The notes beneath the pieces are model-generated. The model worked only from the letters and a program-made list of their open reading frames with translations, ran no database searches and had not been told where the DNA came from. From Jaltomata sinuosa (lineage: Eukaryota > Streptophyta > Magnoliopsida > Solanales > Solanaceae), in NCBI GenBank assembly GCA_003996215.1, contig QJPP01001745.1, positions 248,001 through 312,000 on the forward strand: a DNA stretch of 64,000 nt. The letters are read 5' to 3'. This document shows positions 1 through 9,759 of this stretch, in pieces. The translations under genes were made by a program, and so were the position numbers. Position 1 is the stretch's first letter, and each line of letters starts with the position of its first letter.

Positions 1-167
1 CAAATGCAGATGTCGAATAACCAAGACAATAGTTGTTGAGAAATAAAGTTGATTTAGTTTAACTGGTTAAAATTACTCAATTATATTAAAAAATTAATAA
101 AAAATTAGTGATATTTATCTTTTACTCAAATCAAAAATATAAATCAATCATGTTCTCCAAGTCTTAC
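1..167. other. AT-rich flanking DNA, no gene seen
   Basis: No coding signal or repeat is recognisable. The last five bases, CTTAC (163-167), are the left target-site duplication of the A-element complex; the matching CTTAC is at 33985-33989. This stretch was therefore once contiguous with the DNA that now begins at 33990, the tail of the DUF1985-type gene relic. Confidence 0.7.
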
Positions 168-1798
168 TGTCATGACCTGATTTCTCAGGTCATGATGGCA
201 CCTACAACCTCCCAGTAGGCGAACCAATTCCCGTAGCTCAGAATAGTTAGTAATGGGTTGCTACCTAACCAATTATGCACAACAAGCAGAAACAAGCGAA
301 AGCTGAATATAAAGATAAGACACGCGGAAGTAACAACCCAAAATATATATACAAATGATACTACACCAACCCCAAGACTTGGTATCGACAGTACAGAAGC
401 TTCTAATAGAGTACAAGTTCTAGAAGTAACAACAGATAAGTACAACTGTCTTCAAATATACAAAGAGTATCAGTACAAAAGAAGAGATATAGACAATCTC
501 CGACAATCAGGCGCTCACCCTAGTCTCGAACCTCCCAAGAGCTGCACGAGTCTCCAACGCAATCGACGGTGAAAGCTCAAATAATATTTGCACCAGAAAG
601 ATGCAGAAGTGTAGTATGAGCACCAAGACAATGGGTACTCAGTAGGCATCATCGGCCGACTGAGCTCATATAAGCTATAAAAATAGTAATAAGCAGAATA
701 CAAGAAAGCAGTCACGGAAGCAAGAAATAAGCACAAGGAACTAGCACAAGGAGCAATCAACCAAGAGCTACAAGTATACATGCTAGCACAAACATAGACA
801 TAACATAGAAACATAGGTGTAAGGAAAAAGAATGCTCCTGGAATCCTTGCAACAACAATATAAGTAAATAAAGAGAGAGAGTTGAGAATATGGCGGTATA
901 CCGGTAACCTCAAGTAAAAGGAAAAGAAGGAAAGTAGTCTAACATACTCAAGATGGAATCAACAAGCATAAGGAAATCAATTAACCAATCCAACTTCAAG
1001 ATAGCAGAACCAGGAATCCACCTCATAAGTACAACCCTAGGTTGGAATAACTAACCCACAATAACCGAGGAATACTACTCAAAATCCTGATAGGAATGGA
1101 ACCAGAAACTCACAATCTGCTCAGAAGGCCACACAAAAGTACCTCAATAGGATAGGACTCCCTAGCCCTCTCAATAATCACAATCCCACAACCGTAGACT
1201 CAACAGGCTAATAATCGCTAAATCACCAAGAAACAAGGACAAAAACCATTTTTATAAGGCGACAAGAGTAATCTAAACTACCTACAGTCCCAACGGCTGC
1301 CCATACAACTGGGGAACGCAATCAAGTGAAAACAAATCCTCTGGCAGCCCATATAACTGAAGCATACACTAAACACACAACAAACAAGGGTGGAATCCGA
1401 GTGAAATATGCATGATGATGATAATGATGGAACCGGTAATAGTAAACCTGTATGCACCTCCCCCCAGCACTTCGGTAGGAGGACCCATGGTGAGACGTGC
1501 CCACTATACCTCATCCTACGTTGTATACCCTCCTCTGGCATGCTCAGCTCCTAGCCAAGTCCTAGAACAGAGGGACCATAGAGGTCCCTGACCATATACA
1601 GTAATGAATGCAAAATCTCAGAGAACCAGTGTCTCAAAGTACGTGCCCGAAATTAAACCGGGTCTAAAACAGTAGTAGTAATCTCAAAAGACCCTCTTAG
1701 AGGGTGCCCAAAGTATAATCGGGTCTAAATCAGTGATAAAAGTCTCAATAACCCTATCAGAAGGTGCCCAGAGCATATCCGGGTCTAAATGAGTCAGA

Positions 1799-1978
1799 AA
1801 TCAAGTCTAATGCTCTACCCAGCAGAGCCTAGTATAAGTAGGAAATCAAGTCTAGTACTTTGCCCAGCAGAGCCTAGTATCAGTAGAAAATCAGGTCTAG
1901 TACTCTGCCCAGCAGACCCTAGTATCAGTAGAAAATCAAGGCTAGTGCTCTTCCCAGTAGAGCCTAATATCAGTAGGA
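1799..1978. repeat. 45-bp tandem repeat, four units, in LTR A1
   Basis: Units begin with AATC at 1799, 1844, 1889 and 1934; a degenerate fifth starts at 1979. Each unit holds a short inverted repeat, usually CTCTGC-CCA-GCAGAG. Because 45 is divisible by 3 the array reads as a 15-residue protein repeat, which is why a spurious plus-strand frame is open over 1789-2100. An equivalent array sits in LTR A3. Confidence 0.9.
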
Positions 1979-2397
1979 AATCAAGTGTGATATCATCAAA
2001 AATCCCATTTTTATCATCAAGTATACTAAAAATGGTCCCCCGGGGCCATGCAAGTTTAGGAAAAACTATCTATAGTGGCTCGCAGCCAAAACCAAAGTAA
2101 AACATACAGGGAAAACCTCTTTCATGGATGATATGCTCATACACAAATATAAATTAGCCCAATGGCTCACAAACATTCCTAGCAGCCCTGCACAGGCTCC
2201 ACAGCTACTCAAAAGATATAATTAGCCTAAAAGGATATCTCTATGTCAGGGACTCATGGACATTTCCAAATAACCTACCATCTATGTTCTAGGGTTAATA
2301 CAAGGCCACACAGGAACACAAGGGTGATATACAATACTACACGAATACTACAATTAGTGTATGAAATAAACGGATAGAAAAGGCAGACAAGGTTTGA

Positions 2398-2402
2398 GGT
2401 AC
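2398..2402. repeat. Target-site duplication GGTAC of N1 (left)
   Basis: GGTAC precedes the TGATAAGTGG terminus of N1. The same five bases follow its far terminus at 11182-11186. Empty copies of the site read GGTACC in LTR A3 (32552-32557) and in element B LTRs (44647-44652 and 53282-53287). Confidence 0.9.
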
Positions 2403-3785
2403 TGATAAGTGGTGGATTTACCACTTATTTATATCTCTTTTCTTTTACTTTTGTGTCTTTTAATGATGATATGAGATCACTTATGGTATGTTTTGGTTAT
2501 ATTTTAGGTGATTTGTGTTTCTGTGGATAGTTGGAACAAGTTTATCAAAAAGGGACAAAAGTTGGAGCAAGAAAGAACTTAACACTGAAGTACCAGGTCA
2601 ACCGCCCCTGCGGCTAAGGAGGCGCACCTGCACTACCGTAGGAGTGGTCCCAAGGGCGCGCCTGTAACTCCTATGCCAACAGATCATAGGCACACCTGCA
2701 CCATATAGGTCGCCACAGCGACAGCGCACCTACGCTAGAGTTGTTGCCCTTGCGGCCATGCACCTGCGGCTATATTTCTGCAGATGTGGCTTTCAAATTC
2801 CAGTCAAGGTCCAAGTGGTCATTTCATATCCAAAAAAACCCCAATTCACATAAAACACTTCCAAGCAGTATTGAAACACATCTTTTGCTATTTTCAGAAA
2901 TTTTGAGCAAGCTTGGGAGCAAGGTTCATCAACCAACACCATAGGAGTGAAGATTTGGATGCTCTTTATTGTAAATCTTTAGATTCCATTCTTCAACTCT
3001 TGTTCTTAATTGCTATTTATTTGGTGTGTTTGTTGATTTGAGATTTTGGGTTTGTATTAGAGATAATACTTTGTGGGTTATTGAATTCATATATAGATTT
3101 TGTTCTTGTTTGATTATTTGGGTCTATTGAATCCTCCATTGCTTGAATTTATAGTCAATGGTTGCAAACATTAACTTAGGTTATTGATTTGGGTTATTTC
3201 TCGAGAGAGAATTTTCCTAAATTCGGGAAGATTTAATAGTGAGAACTTGGGAATCCATCTAGATTGGAGGCTAGAGATAGTTCCAATCGCGTAATCTCCT
3301 ATTTAAGGGTCCGAGCTACAGATAGGACGACCTCTCCAAGTTATTTCGCTGGTTTATTGCTTACTCATGTTAGTTCGAGAGAAAATACACGAGATATATG
3401 CTTGATTGGTCGAGAGACAGTTAGGCATACCTATTGCCAAGACTACTTTGGTGTCAACCGAGTGCAAGTCTTGTGATTTGAATTCCCACTCCCAATTCTC
3501 CCTTGTTGTCCTTGCTTGACGAGAACAACGAAAGTCATTGTTCAATTTATCTTTTATTTGATTTTCTTTATCTTTTAGTTGTAGTTAAACCCCCCCTTTT
3601 TAGATATATTTTCCCTTTTTGTTATTTGAACTTCAATAAGTTGCTTAGATTCTTTATTAGCTCGATCACGACTACATTGTTCTCTTGGGTTCGACCCTGA
3701 CACTCGTTGGGAATTATAAATTTTATTTTGACTACGTGATCGTCGTGACCTTCTAATTAGAGAGCCACAATTTGAGCGTTTATCA
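2403..3785 (+). repeat. N1 5' LTR
   Basis: 1,383 bp, TGATAAGTGG...TTTATCA. It opens with a perfect inverted repeat: arms ATAAGTGGT 2405-2413 and ACCACTTAT 2420-2428, loop GGATTT. A GC-rich cluster of CACCTGCGGC-like words occupies about 2600-2800. A weak TATA-like CATAAAAC follows near 2849. The end carries a TGGGTTCGACCC motif shared in position with the N2 and N3 LTRs. Confidence 0.9.
2600..2800 (+). promoter_or_regulatory. GC-word cluster in N1 LTR, upstream of TATA-like site
   Basis: Repeated variants of GCACCTGCGGC and its complement stand out against AT-rich surroundings, with phrases such as CGCCCCTGCGGCTAAGG and GCGCACCTACGC. The same cluster is at about 9993-10190 in the other LTR. 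A weak TATA-like CATAAAAC lies about 50 bp downstream. Position in U3 suggests an enhancer; function is inference. Confidence 0.5.
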
Positions 3786-3789
3786 AAAA

Positions 3790-3808
3790 TGGCACCGTTG
3801 TCGGCGAA
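3790..3808 (+). promoter_or_regulatory. N1 primer binding site (tRNA-Asp type)
   Basis: TGGCACCGTTGTCGGCGAA begins five bases after the LTR end. The Athila/Tat consensus, from memory, is TGGCGCCGTTGCCGGGGA; this copy differs at a few positions. Confidence 0.75.
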
Positions 3809-3915
3809 CAATTTGGCATATTGAGTTAGTTTAGGATTTAAGTTTACTTACTCTAGTTCAATTTTTGTGAATAGTTGTTTTTCTTTGGCGTATTTTCATT
3901 TTTTTGTTTGATTTC

Positions 3916-5143
3916 ATGGCATCTCGAAAGGATAGAGGTGTTGGTGGTTGCAACCCTTATGATATTGATCCTTGTTGTTATTGTGGAGGACCCCACCTTC
4001 GGCGAAAATGTAAGATTGGCCCTAGGAGAGGAAGGTATTCTCCTTCATGTTCCTATGATGGGAAAAATTGCTATTTGAGTGGTGGTCGTGATATATATTA
4101 GAATAATGACTATTCTCCTCCCTCTCTCATGCTAACGATGTTGCTAGTGGTGATTCTGATCTTAATAGGAACCATGAGTTAGCAAGCGATGAAGGCATAT
4201 GGGCTAAGCCTCAAGATGATGAAGAAAACACCTACCCTGAAAGCCTATATGTCATGGTTCATACTCTCTTGGCCAAGCAAGATATCATAGAGGAGGATAT
4301 GCAATCCACAAAGCAAGACTTCGTGGATGCAAGAACTAAAGAAGAGGAGGAGAGAAAATGTATTTCACAACCCATGGTGGAATTGTCTACTCCTTCTAAC
4401 CATATTGATGAAGAAAAACCTCCGAGCCAAGCAAATGAACAAATTTCGAACATTGAACTCCATCAAATTCACTTCGGAGATGATGATGAAGATTTGCAAA
4501 ATATGGCATCCCCCGAGGGTGAATTTGTACCAGTGGTGGTTGAACCCTAACAAGAGGAAAAAATTGTGTTAGGCGAAGTTGTGAGCCTATAATGGGTGAT
4601 AAACCAAGCTCACCAACTTGAGGCCTATAGGGAACAACGCGATAGAATGCTACCAATGTTTGAGGTATTATGAAAAGACATGCTAAGATAAGTCAAAAAG
4701 AGAGGATGCTTGAAATTTCTATCCAAAATTTGGACATCAATTTGAATGCTCATGTTGACACGTGCACAATTGTGGGTAGTAGTTTTGAGTTGTTTCCTAT
4801 CGAAGAGGAAGACACAAGGGAGACTAGTAGCTTAAAGGTGTTGTGGCAACCAACTAATCCATACAAGGATCACGATGCCAAGAACAAATAAATGATACTA
4901 GAGTTGCAATGGTTCATCGTGAAAGACTCTAGTTCATTCGAAAGTGAGGATGCTACAAATGAGACAAGTTTGAAGGTGGAGACGCCCAAATCTTACTCCA
5001 ACCAATTTTCAACCTTGAGTTTGGTTGAATGGATGAGAGTCGAAGTAATCAAGCTCTTGGAGGACCTTGGAAGTAGAATGAATCGAGGTTTAACCAGTTT
5101 CAAGTTTGTTGTTGTAGGGGGCAAAGCGACCTTCCTCACTTGA
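3916..5143 (+). pseudogene. N1 ORF1, gag-position protein with Cys/His motif, broken
   Basis: Start ATG at 3916 (MASRKDRGVGG). Residues about 20-32 hold CX2CX3HX4C (CYCGGPHLRRKC), a slightly short zinc-knuckle-like motif. The frame stops at 4101. A shifted frame resumes an acidic, Glu/Lys-rich, probably coiled-coil protein at about 4120-4550, with further segments at 4670-4891 and 4892-5143 separated by stops. No classical retrotransposon Gag domain is recognisable, though the place between PBS and the conserved motif at 5291 is that of gag. Function unknown. Confidence 0.6.
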
Positions 5144-5290
5144 AGGCAAAAAAGTGCAAAATGCAAAATTAAGAAAATGGCCTTCTTATGTTCACACCTT
5201 CACCCCATGATTGTCACTGAAAGATCGATTCAAAATTGGGTCAAAGGTTCAAATCTGCCAAGTGAAGATCTCGATGGTGAGGTAGCTTGC

Positions 5291-5335
5291 GTCGCACCGC
5301 GACGTTAAATTATGCGCTTGATGAGAGGCAACCCA
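5291..5335 (+). other. Conserved non-coding motif A (N1 copy)
   Basis: Reads GTCGCACCGCGACGTTAAAT, then a GCGCTT core and GAGAGGCAACCCA. Clear homologues lie at 41654-41698 (N3) and 22682-22725 on the minus strand (N2). It always sits just past the gag-position ORF. I recall similar strings in Athila-type elements of other plants. Role unknown; an RNA signal is one option. Confidence 0.75.
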
Positions 5336-5479
5336 TCGTTTCAAAATTTGAAGGTTTACAATTTCTTTTCTTTATTAGGATAGCTTAGTTGTAGATTTTT
5401 TACTAATCCATAAAGTTTCAAGTCTTTTTGAAGTTGTTTGGGCAGGTTGAGAAGTGGAGCCCTCATAAAAATCCAACCA

Positions 5480-5850
5480 AGTGTGCACATCTAAGTGTGC
5501 ACATCGCACATGCAAACGTACCCCAAGATAGTAAGGCTGCCAAAAAGGTAAAAATTTGCAAAATGGGTGCATTTCATACCTCAAAATGTGCCCGTCGCAC
5601 ATCTAAACGCACCCCAAGAACAGTAACTCTACCAGACAAGATTTAGCATGCGGAGTTAGTACGTTTCGCACCAGAGGTTGTGTGTGTCGCATCAGCTGTC
5701 ACATCCTAAACCAGTGAGTTGGTAGAAATCTCCAGGTGAGATGCACCTACGATGGAATGGGCTGCAGGTGCGGTGATGCAGGTACGGTCAACTAGACGCA
5801 GGGGCGGCGATGCACCTGTGGCTAAGGCAGTGCAGGTGCGCCCGTGAAGT
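5480..5850 (+). promoter_or_regulatory. Internal GC-word cluster of N1, upstream of second gene
   Basis: The left half (5480-5700) uses words of N2 style, such as TGTGCCCGTCGCAC and TGTGCACATCGCAC. The right half (5740-5850) uses N1 LTR style, such as GCAGGTGCGG and GCACCTGTGGC. It is followed by TTTTTAATTGACCC at 5883, a TATAA at 5915-5919 and a TC-rich leader. It resembles the LTR arrangement and may drive the internal gene. Confidence 0.45.
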
Positions 5851-5882
5851 TTTGTTGGCAGAATTTTAAGGGGCACACACCT

Positions 5883-6098
5883 TTTTAATTGACCCACTTC
5901 TCTCCAACCGTCCCTATAACCCTATCCTCTCAAATCATTCATCTCTCACTATTTCTCTCTCAATCTCACACACTGCACTTCCCCTCTACTACTTAAGAGA
6001 ATTTTTTTTAAAAGAGATAAAGGGAAGAAGATTTTCATTGTGCAAAGAAGGAAAAAGGGTCTCAAGGTTCACATTCAATCTCCCGATAAATCCTCAAG
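5883..6098 (+). promoter_or_regulatory. Promoter-like and leader segment of N1 internal gene
   Basis: TTTTTAATTGACCC is followed by CTATAACC (5914-5921) and a TC-rich tract (about 5899-5990), then an A/G-rich leader ending at a splice-donor-like AAG|GTATGT (GT at 6099). N2 has the same order on its minus strand (TTTTTAATTGACC, TTTTAAAACC, TC-rich tract, donor). Transcription start and use are inferred. Confidence 0.4.
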
Positions 6099-6524
6099 GT
6101 ATGTGTCTTGTTCCATTCAATTTTGAAGTGTGCCCTTGTAAGGGTGAATCATTGGGTGATTAGAGTTGTGAGTATAAACAATGGTGTGAATTCTTGAAGT
6201 TGTTGTTTCAGAAGAAGAAGCTACCGCAGGTGCGATCCTGAAGGCGTAGGGGTGATGCTACACCTGCGCTCAATAGGCTGCTGCTGCGGCAGTTAAGGGG
6301 AAGTCAACGAACAAAATAGGTGTGCTGGTAAAGCCCACCGGTGCGCCGCCGCACCTGCAATGCAATATTCTGCAGGTGCGGCTACTGGTAGATTTTCTGC
6401 AAAATAGTAGTGTTGCCTCCGCGTCTTCCCGATGTTCAAAATGTTATTTCTTTGTCCTACATGCTTGGTTTTGAATTACTGAACACGTTCATATACTCCT
6501 TCTAACTTGATTCTACATTTTTAG
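6099..6524 (+). other. Putative intron of the N1 internal gene
   Basis: Donor GTATGT at 6099 and acceptor TACATTTTTAG ending at 6524 give a 426-nt intron. It contains a second GC-word cluster (about 6224-6400, CAGGTGCG and CACCTGCG variants). The equivalent N2 intron also contains such a cluster. Confidence 0.4.
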
Positions 6525-7876
6525 GTACTTCAAGCTTGAAAAAAATTGATCACGATCTTGTTGATGATGAACTTTTGGGTGGTGAAATTAGGGAGGAAGC
6601 TGCGGAAGAACCATATGACACCTCAAGGTTCATGTCCCGTGATTGTCAGCACCTCTACTACAAAAATATCCTTGATAAGAAGATTAAGCCGGAGAGGGGG
6701 ATAGATGACACAAATTTAGAGGAACATCTCCCGGATTTCTATGGGCGTATTGTGACTACGTGATGGACCTGTTTCATAACTACCCTTTATGAGGCAAATG
6801 ATGAATGGGTGAGGGAGTTCTACGCAAACTTAAAGTGTACATACTTTAACAACCCGGAACTCATCATTAGGGGAAAAGTTGTGAAATTTGGACCGGAATA
6901 GATTAATGCACATTATGGGTTTCCCAACCATCCACTTGATCCTATACAACAAAAGGATTCATGTTCGGGCACTTGGCTAGTATCTAAGTTGTGCCCTCAG
7001 GGAGCAACAGTGAGTTGGGGAAACACTCTCAAGTCCATATCATCAAATACTTTCACAGTTGAGGCGAGAACGTGGCTTGAGATCATTTGTAGCCGTGTGT
7101 CACCTTCTGGGCATAAATCTGGGGTTCCTCCTCTTCGGGCTAGGATGATCGCTTTCATTCTTGATGACATTTCTGTGAATATCGGTCACTATATGGTTCG
7201 GGAGCTGAGAGAGTAATTGCTTCAGAAAAGCCCTAACTTAATGTTCCCCTCTTTGATTACTGAGTTGTGCCAGTTAGCTGAGGTTCCTGAACGTCCGGGG
7301 GATAATTGGGTGGCACCTGATAAACCATACCATCTATTAAAGGTGCATGGAGAAGGAGGGGTGCTACAGAGTAAGAAAAGAAATATTGATTTAGTAGTGG
7401 AGCTGCCTTCTTCCTCTCAGAGTACTCAGGCTGAGGGCCCTTTTGGGCCAATTACTTCTGAGTTAGCTTCCATCCAGGAGATCATTAGTCAGATGCCCAG
7501 TAGCTCTACACAGCCATCACAGTCAGCCTATCTATTCACCAGAGCAGATATGCAATCATACTTGGAGGCACAAAAGCAGCATACTAATTCTATTGCCACA
7601 GTGACAGCCTCAGTAGGGATGCTTGAGTAGGCCTTTGTTGAGTCGACCAAGGCTCATGTAGCTCTTTAGCGTGATTTTGAGGATGAGAAGAAAAAGAATA
7701 ATAATAGTAATAAGTTCATGGTCAAAATGTGGAGAGGTATCAAAGCCATCTTCAAATGGGGGCAGCCGAGCAAGAAGATCCCGGTGTCTAAAGATGATGA
7801 TAGTGAAGAGTACTCTTTCCTGTCTGAGGAAGAGAGCGATGAGGATGATGATGATGAGGTGCATTCCTCTGCTTAG
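6525..7876 (+). pseudogene. N1 Transposase_32-type (plant transposon-associated) protein, broken
   Basis: The reading frame runs from the putative acceptor, through TSSLKKIDHDLV, to a stop at 7876, with in-frame stops near 6763, about 6901, 7216 and 7630. After one shift it ends in an acidic tail (SEEESDEDDDDEVHSSA). Recognisable pieces are RFMSRDCQHLYY, ERGIDD, WVREFYANLK, IIRGKVVKFGPE and NIGHYMVRELRE, the pattern of the plant-specific Transposase_32 domain (PF20167, from memory), common in non-autonomous plant LTR elements. Biochemical role unknown. No ATG is preserved at the expected start. N2 carries the homologue at 19538-20926. Confidence 0.7.
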
Positions 7877-9759
7877 TACGGTGCAATACACTCCTGAGTT
7901 TTCTAGTCAGCCCCGCACTTTCTACTCTTGTATTTCATTTCTTTATTTTAAATTGAGGACCATGCTTTACATTTTAGTTGGGGGTGGTGTTTTGCCCATG
8001 TTGTTGATATACATCTATTTTGTTAGATATTGCGCCCTTGTTGGGCTTGCTTGTTGGATATTGCCCTCGTCGGGTTGTGTGTTGTGTTAAATTTGGTTGG
8101 ATTAGTCCATTTTGGTTCACTTTTCTTTATTTTAAAATAGTTGGTTTTGAGTGACGATTCCCAATGATAGATTGAGTGATGACATTCTTAAGGGAAAATT
8201 ATTGCTTTTTGTGGTGTTGAAGCCAGGGAAAGTCTGAGTACCCGCTAGGCTAGATGAGATTGCTTGTGTGTGGAGGTATTCCATATCGATTTAGATAGAT
8301 AAATTGGCCATATGATAGATTGAGTGATGACATTCTTAAGGGCAATTCGTCATCTTTTGAGATAAGTTGGATAATGATTTGATTGGTACTAATTGATTTA
8401 GTCCTGCATGTGAATTGAGTTGTGAGCATACCCCTCCAAAAATTCTTGTGACGTAGTTGGAAAGTAAAGAATGATGCTTGTGACAATGCCTTTGATCTTT
8501 TTGTGACTTTTAACCAATTAGTGATTACACAGATGCAAAATGTGGCTCCATTTATCCTTGATAGGAAGAACATTGATTTGTCTTGAATAATTTGCATGCC
8601 ATTTGTGGTGAGCTTTGTTGATTAATCCTCGTGCTTGCTTGTGTCATCTAGAACTTGCTCGGTTAGTCATTCTAATGCTAGTCTTAAATGTGTTAGTTGG
8701 AGAAATGACCTTAGGCCTTCTTTGTGATTATTGAAGCCTACTAAGACTTTAAAGCCCACCATTACACACAAAATTGTATCACTAGTCATTCCTCTTGAGC
8801 CTAATACATTTTCTTTGGCAACCTTGTTACAAGCCTTGAACCATTTTGATAATGAACTCCTCTCTTGAACCCGTCCCTCCTTGAACTCCACAAGTGTGAA
8901 ACTGAGGCTAAAAGCCTAAGTTGGGGGTTGACAAAAGGTACCTTGGAGGAATGCTAAGTGAGTAAATTGGTTTGTTGCTTGATATGAGTTGCCAAAAAGA
9001 AGGAACAATTTGAAAAAGAAAAGCAAAGTGAAAGGAAAAGAGGAAAGGAAGGAAAAGAAATGAATCCTCCAAGGTGAATGGAATAACAAAAAGTGAAGCA
9101 TCATGTGAATTGAGTGAAATGGTGCCTTGTATTGAATGAAAATGAAAAGAAGTGGTTTTGGTTTCAAATTGAAAGAGTTGTGTAGTGTTCAAGGAGGAAG
9201 TAGTCACTCTAATACAAAATGCTATCCTACCCCTCCCCTAACCTACATTACAAGCTTAGAAAAGTCCTTTGAGATCTCCAACCGATAGCTTTTGAGCTAG
9301 TGGTGAATGAAAATAAGGGCAAGCTTATGGGTTGATACTTGTTTGTACTTGAGGTTCTTTTTGAGTGTGAGCATTATGAATTTGTCCCTTGTTTTATCAT
9401 TGTGAATAGTGTGTTTTGGGGATTTTCTTTGTTGTGAGGGCTTGCGAATTTAGATAGCGGTGATGTTGTTACCTCCCAAAGAGGAATCAAATGAGCATAA
9501 TTAGTGCTAATGGTCATAAGCCATTTCTTGAGGATTGGTTGTTGTCACTTGGTCATATTTGTAAGTCTTTTGCAACTCTTGAAAATGTTTGTAAAAATGA
9601 GGGGATGGTTGTGTTGAGCATTCGCATGTGATTGACTAATTATTAGTACCAACCAATATCATATCTATGGTGCTTAATTTGAAAAGGTGGGTTGTGAATG
9701 AGAGAGGACTACCCTTGTGCTTAAAGAAACTGGAATCTTGTTGTTGTGTGATTGCAAAT
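7877..9759 (+). other. N1 non-coding 3' region with conserved blocks
   Basis: About 1.9 kb without a supported gene. It holds: a module at 8160-8345 with two copies of TGATAGATTGAGTGATGACA around GGGAAAGTCTGAGTACCC (8226-8243); a block at 8781-8830 shared with N3 at 55000-55050 (CACTAGTCATTCCTCTTGAG...); an internal polypurine-like tract at 8906-8930; and a block at 9220-9330 (CCCCTCCCCTAACCTACATT) with counterparts in N2 and N3. Confidence 0.6.
8906..8930 (+). promoter_or_regulatory. N1 internal polypurine-like tract with stem
   Basis: GGCTAAAAGCC (possible small stem) is followed by TAAGTTGGGGGTTG, nearly the same as the terminal TAAGTTGGGGGTGTTG at 9783-9798. The equivalent N2 sequence is at 18371-18400 on the minus strand. 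A second plus-strand primer site is possible; that is inference. Confidence 0.5.

Larger units (their letters stand above)
168..2402 (-). repeat. LTR A1, first part (3' LTR of complex, minus strand)
   Basis: Starts TGTCATGACC. It aligns base for base with 30347-32551 and in its first part with 16512-17070. It is interrupted at 2402 by N1 and resumes at 11187, giving about 3.57 kb of LTR. The 45-bp tandem array at 1799-1978 lies in this part. The plus-strand reading frames here are antisense shadows or arise from the 45-bp repeat. Confidence 0.9.

Noticed and set aside
1799..1978. Regular repeats considered as a CRISPR array
   Set aside because: Units are contiguous with no spacers, and the context is a plant LTR.
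1789..2100. Open plus-strand frame with a repeated 15-residue unit
   Set aside because: It follows from the 45-bp tandem repeat, which is divisible by three, in a minus-strand LTR. The A3 copy gives the same artefact.
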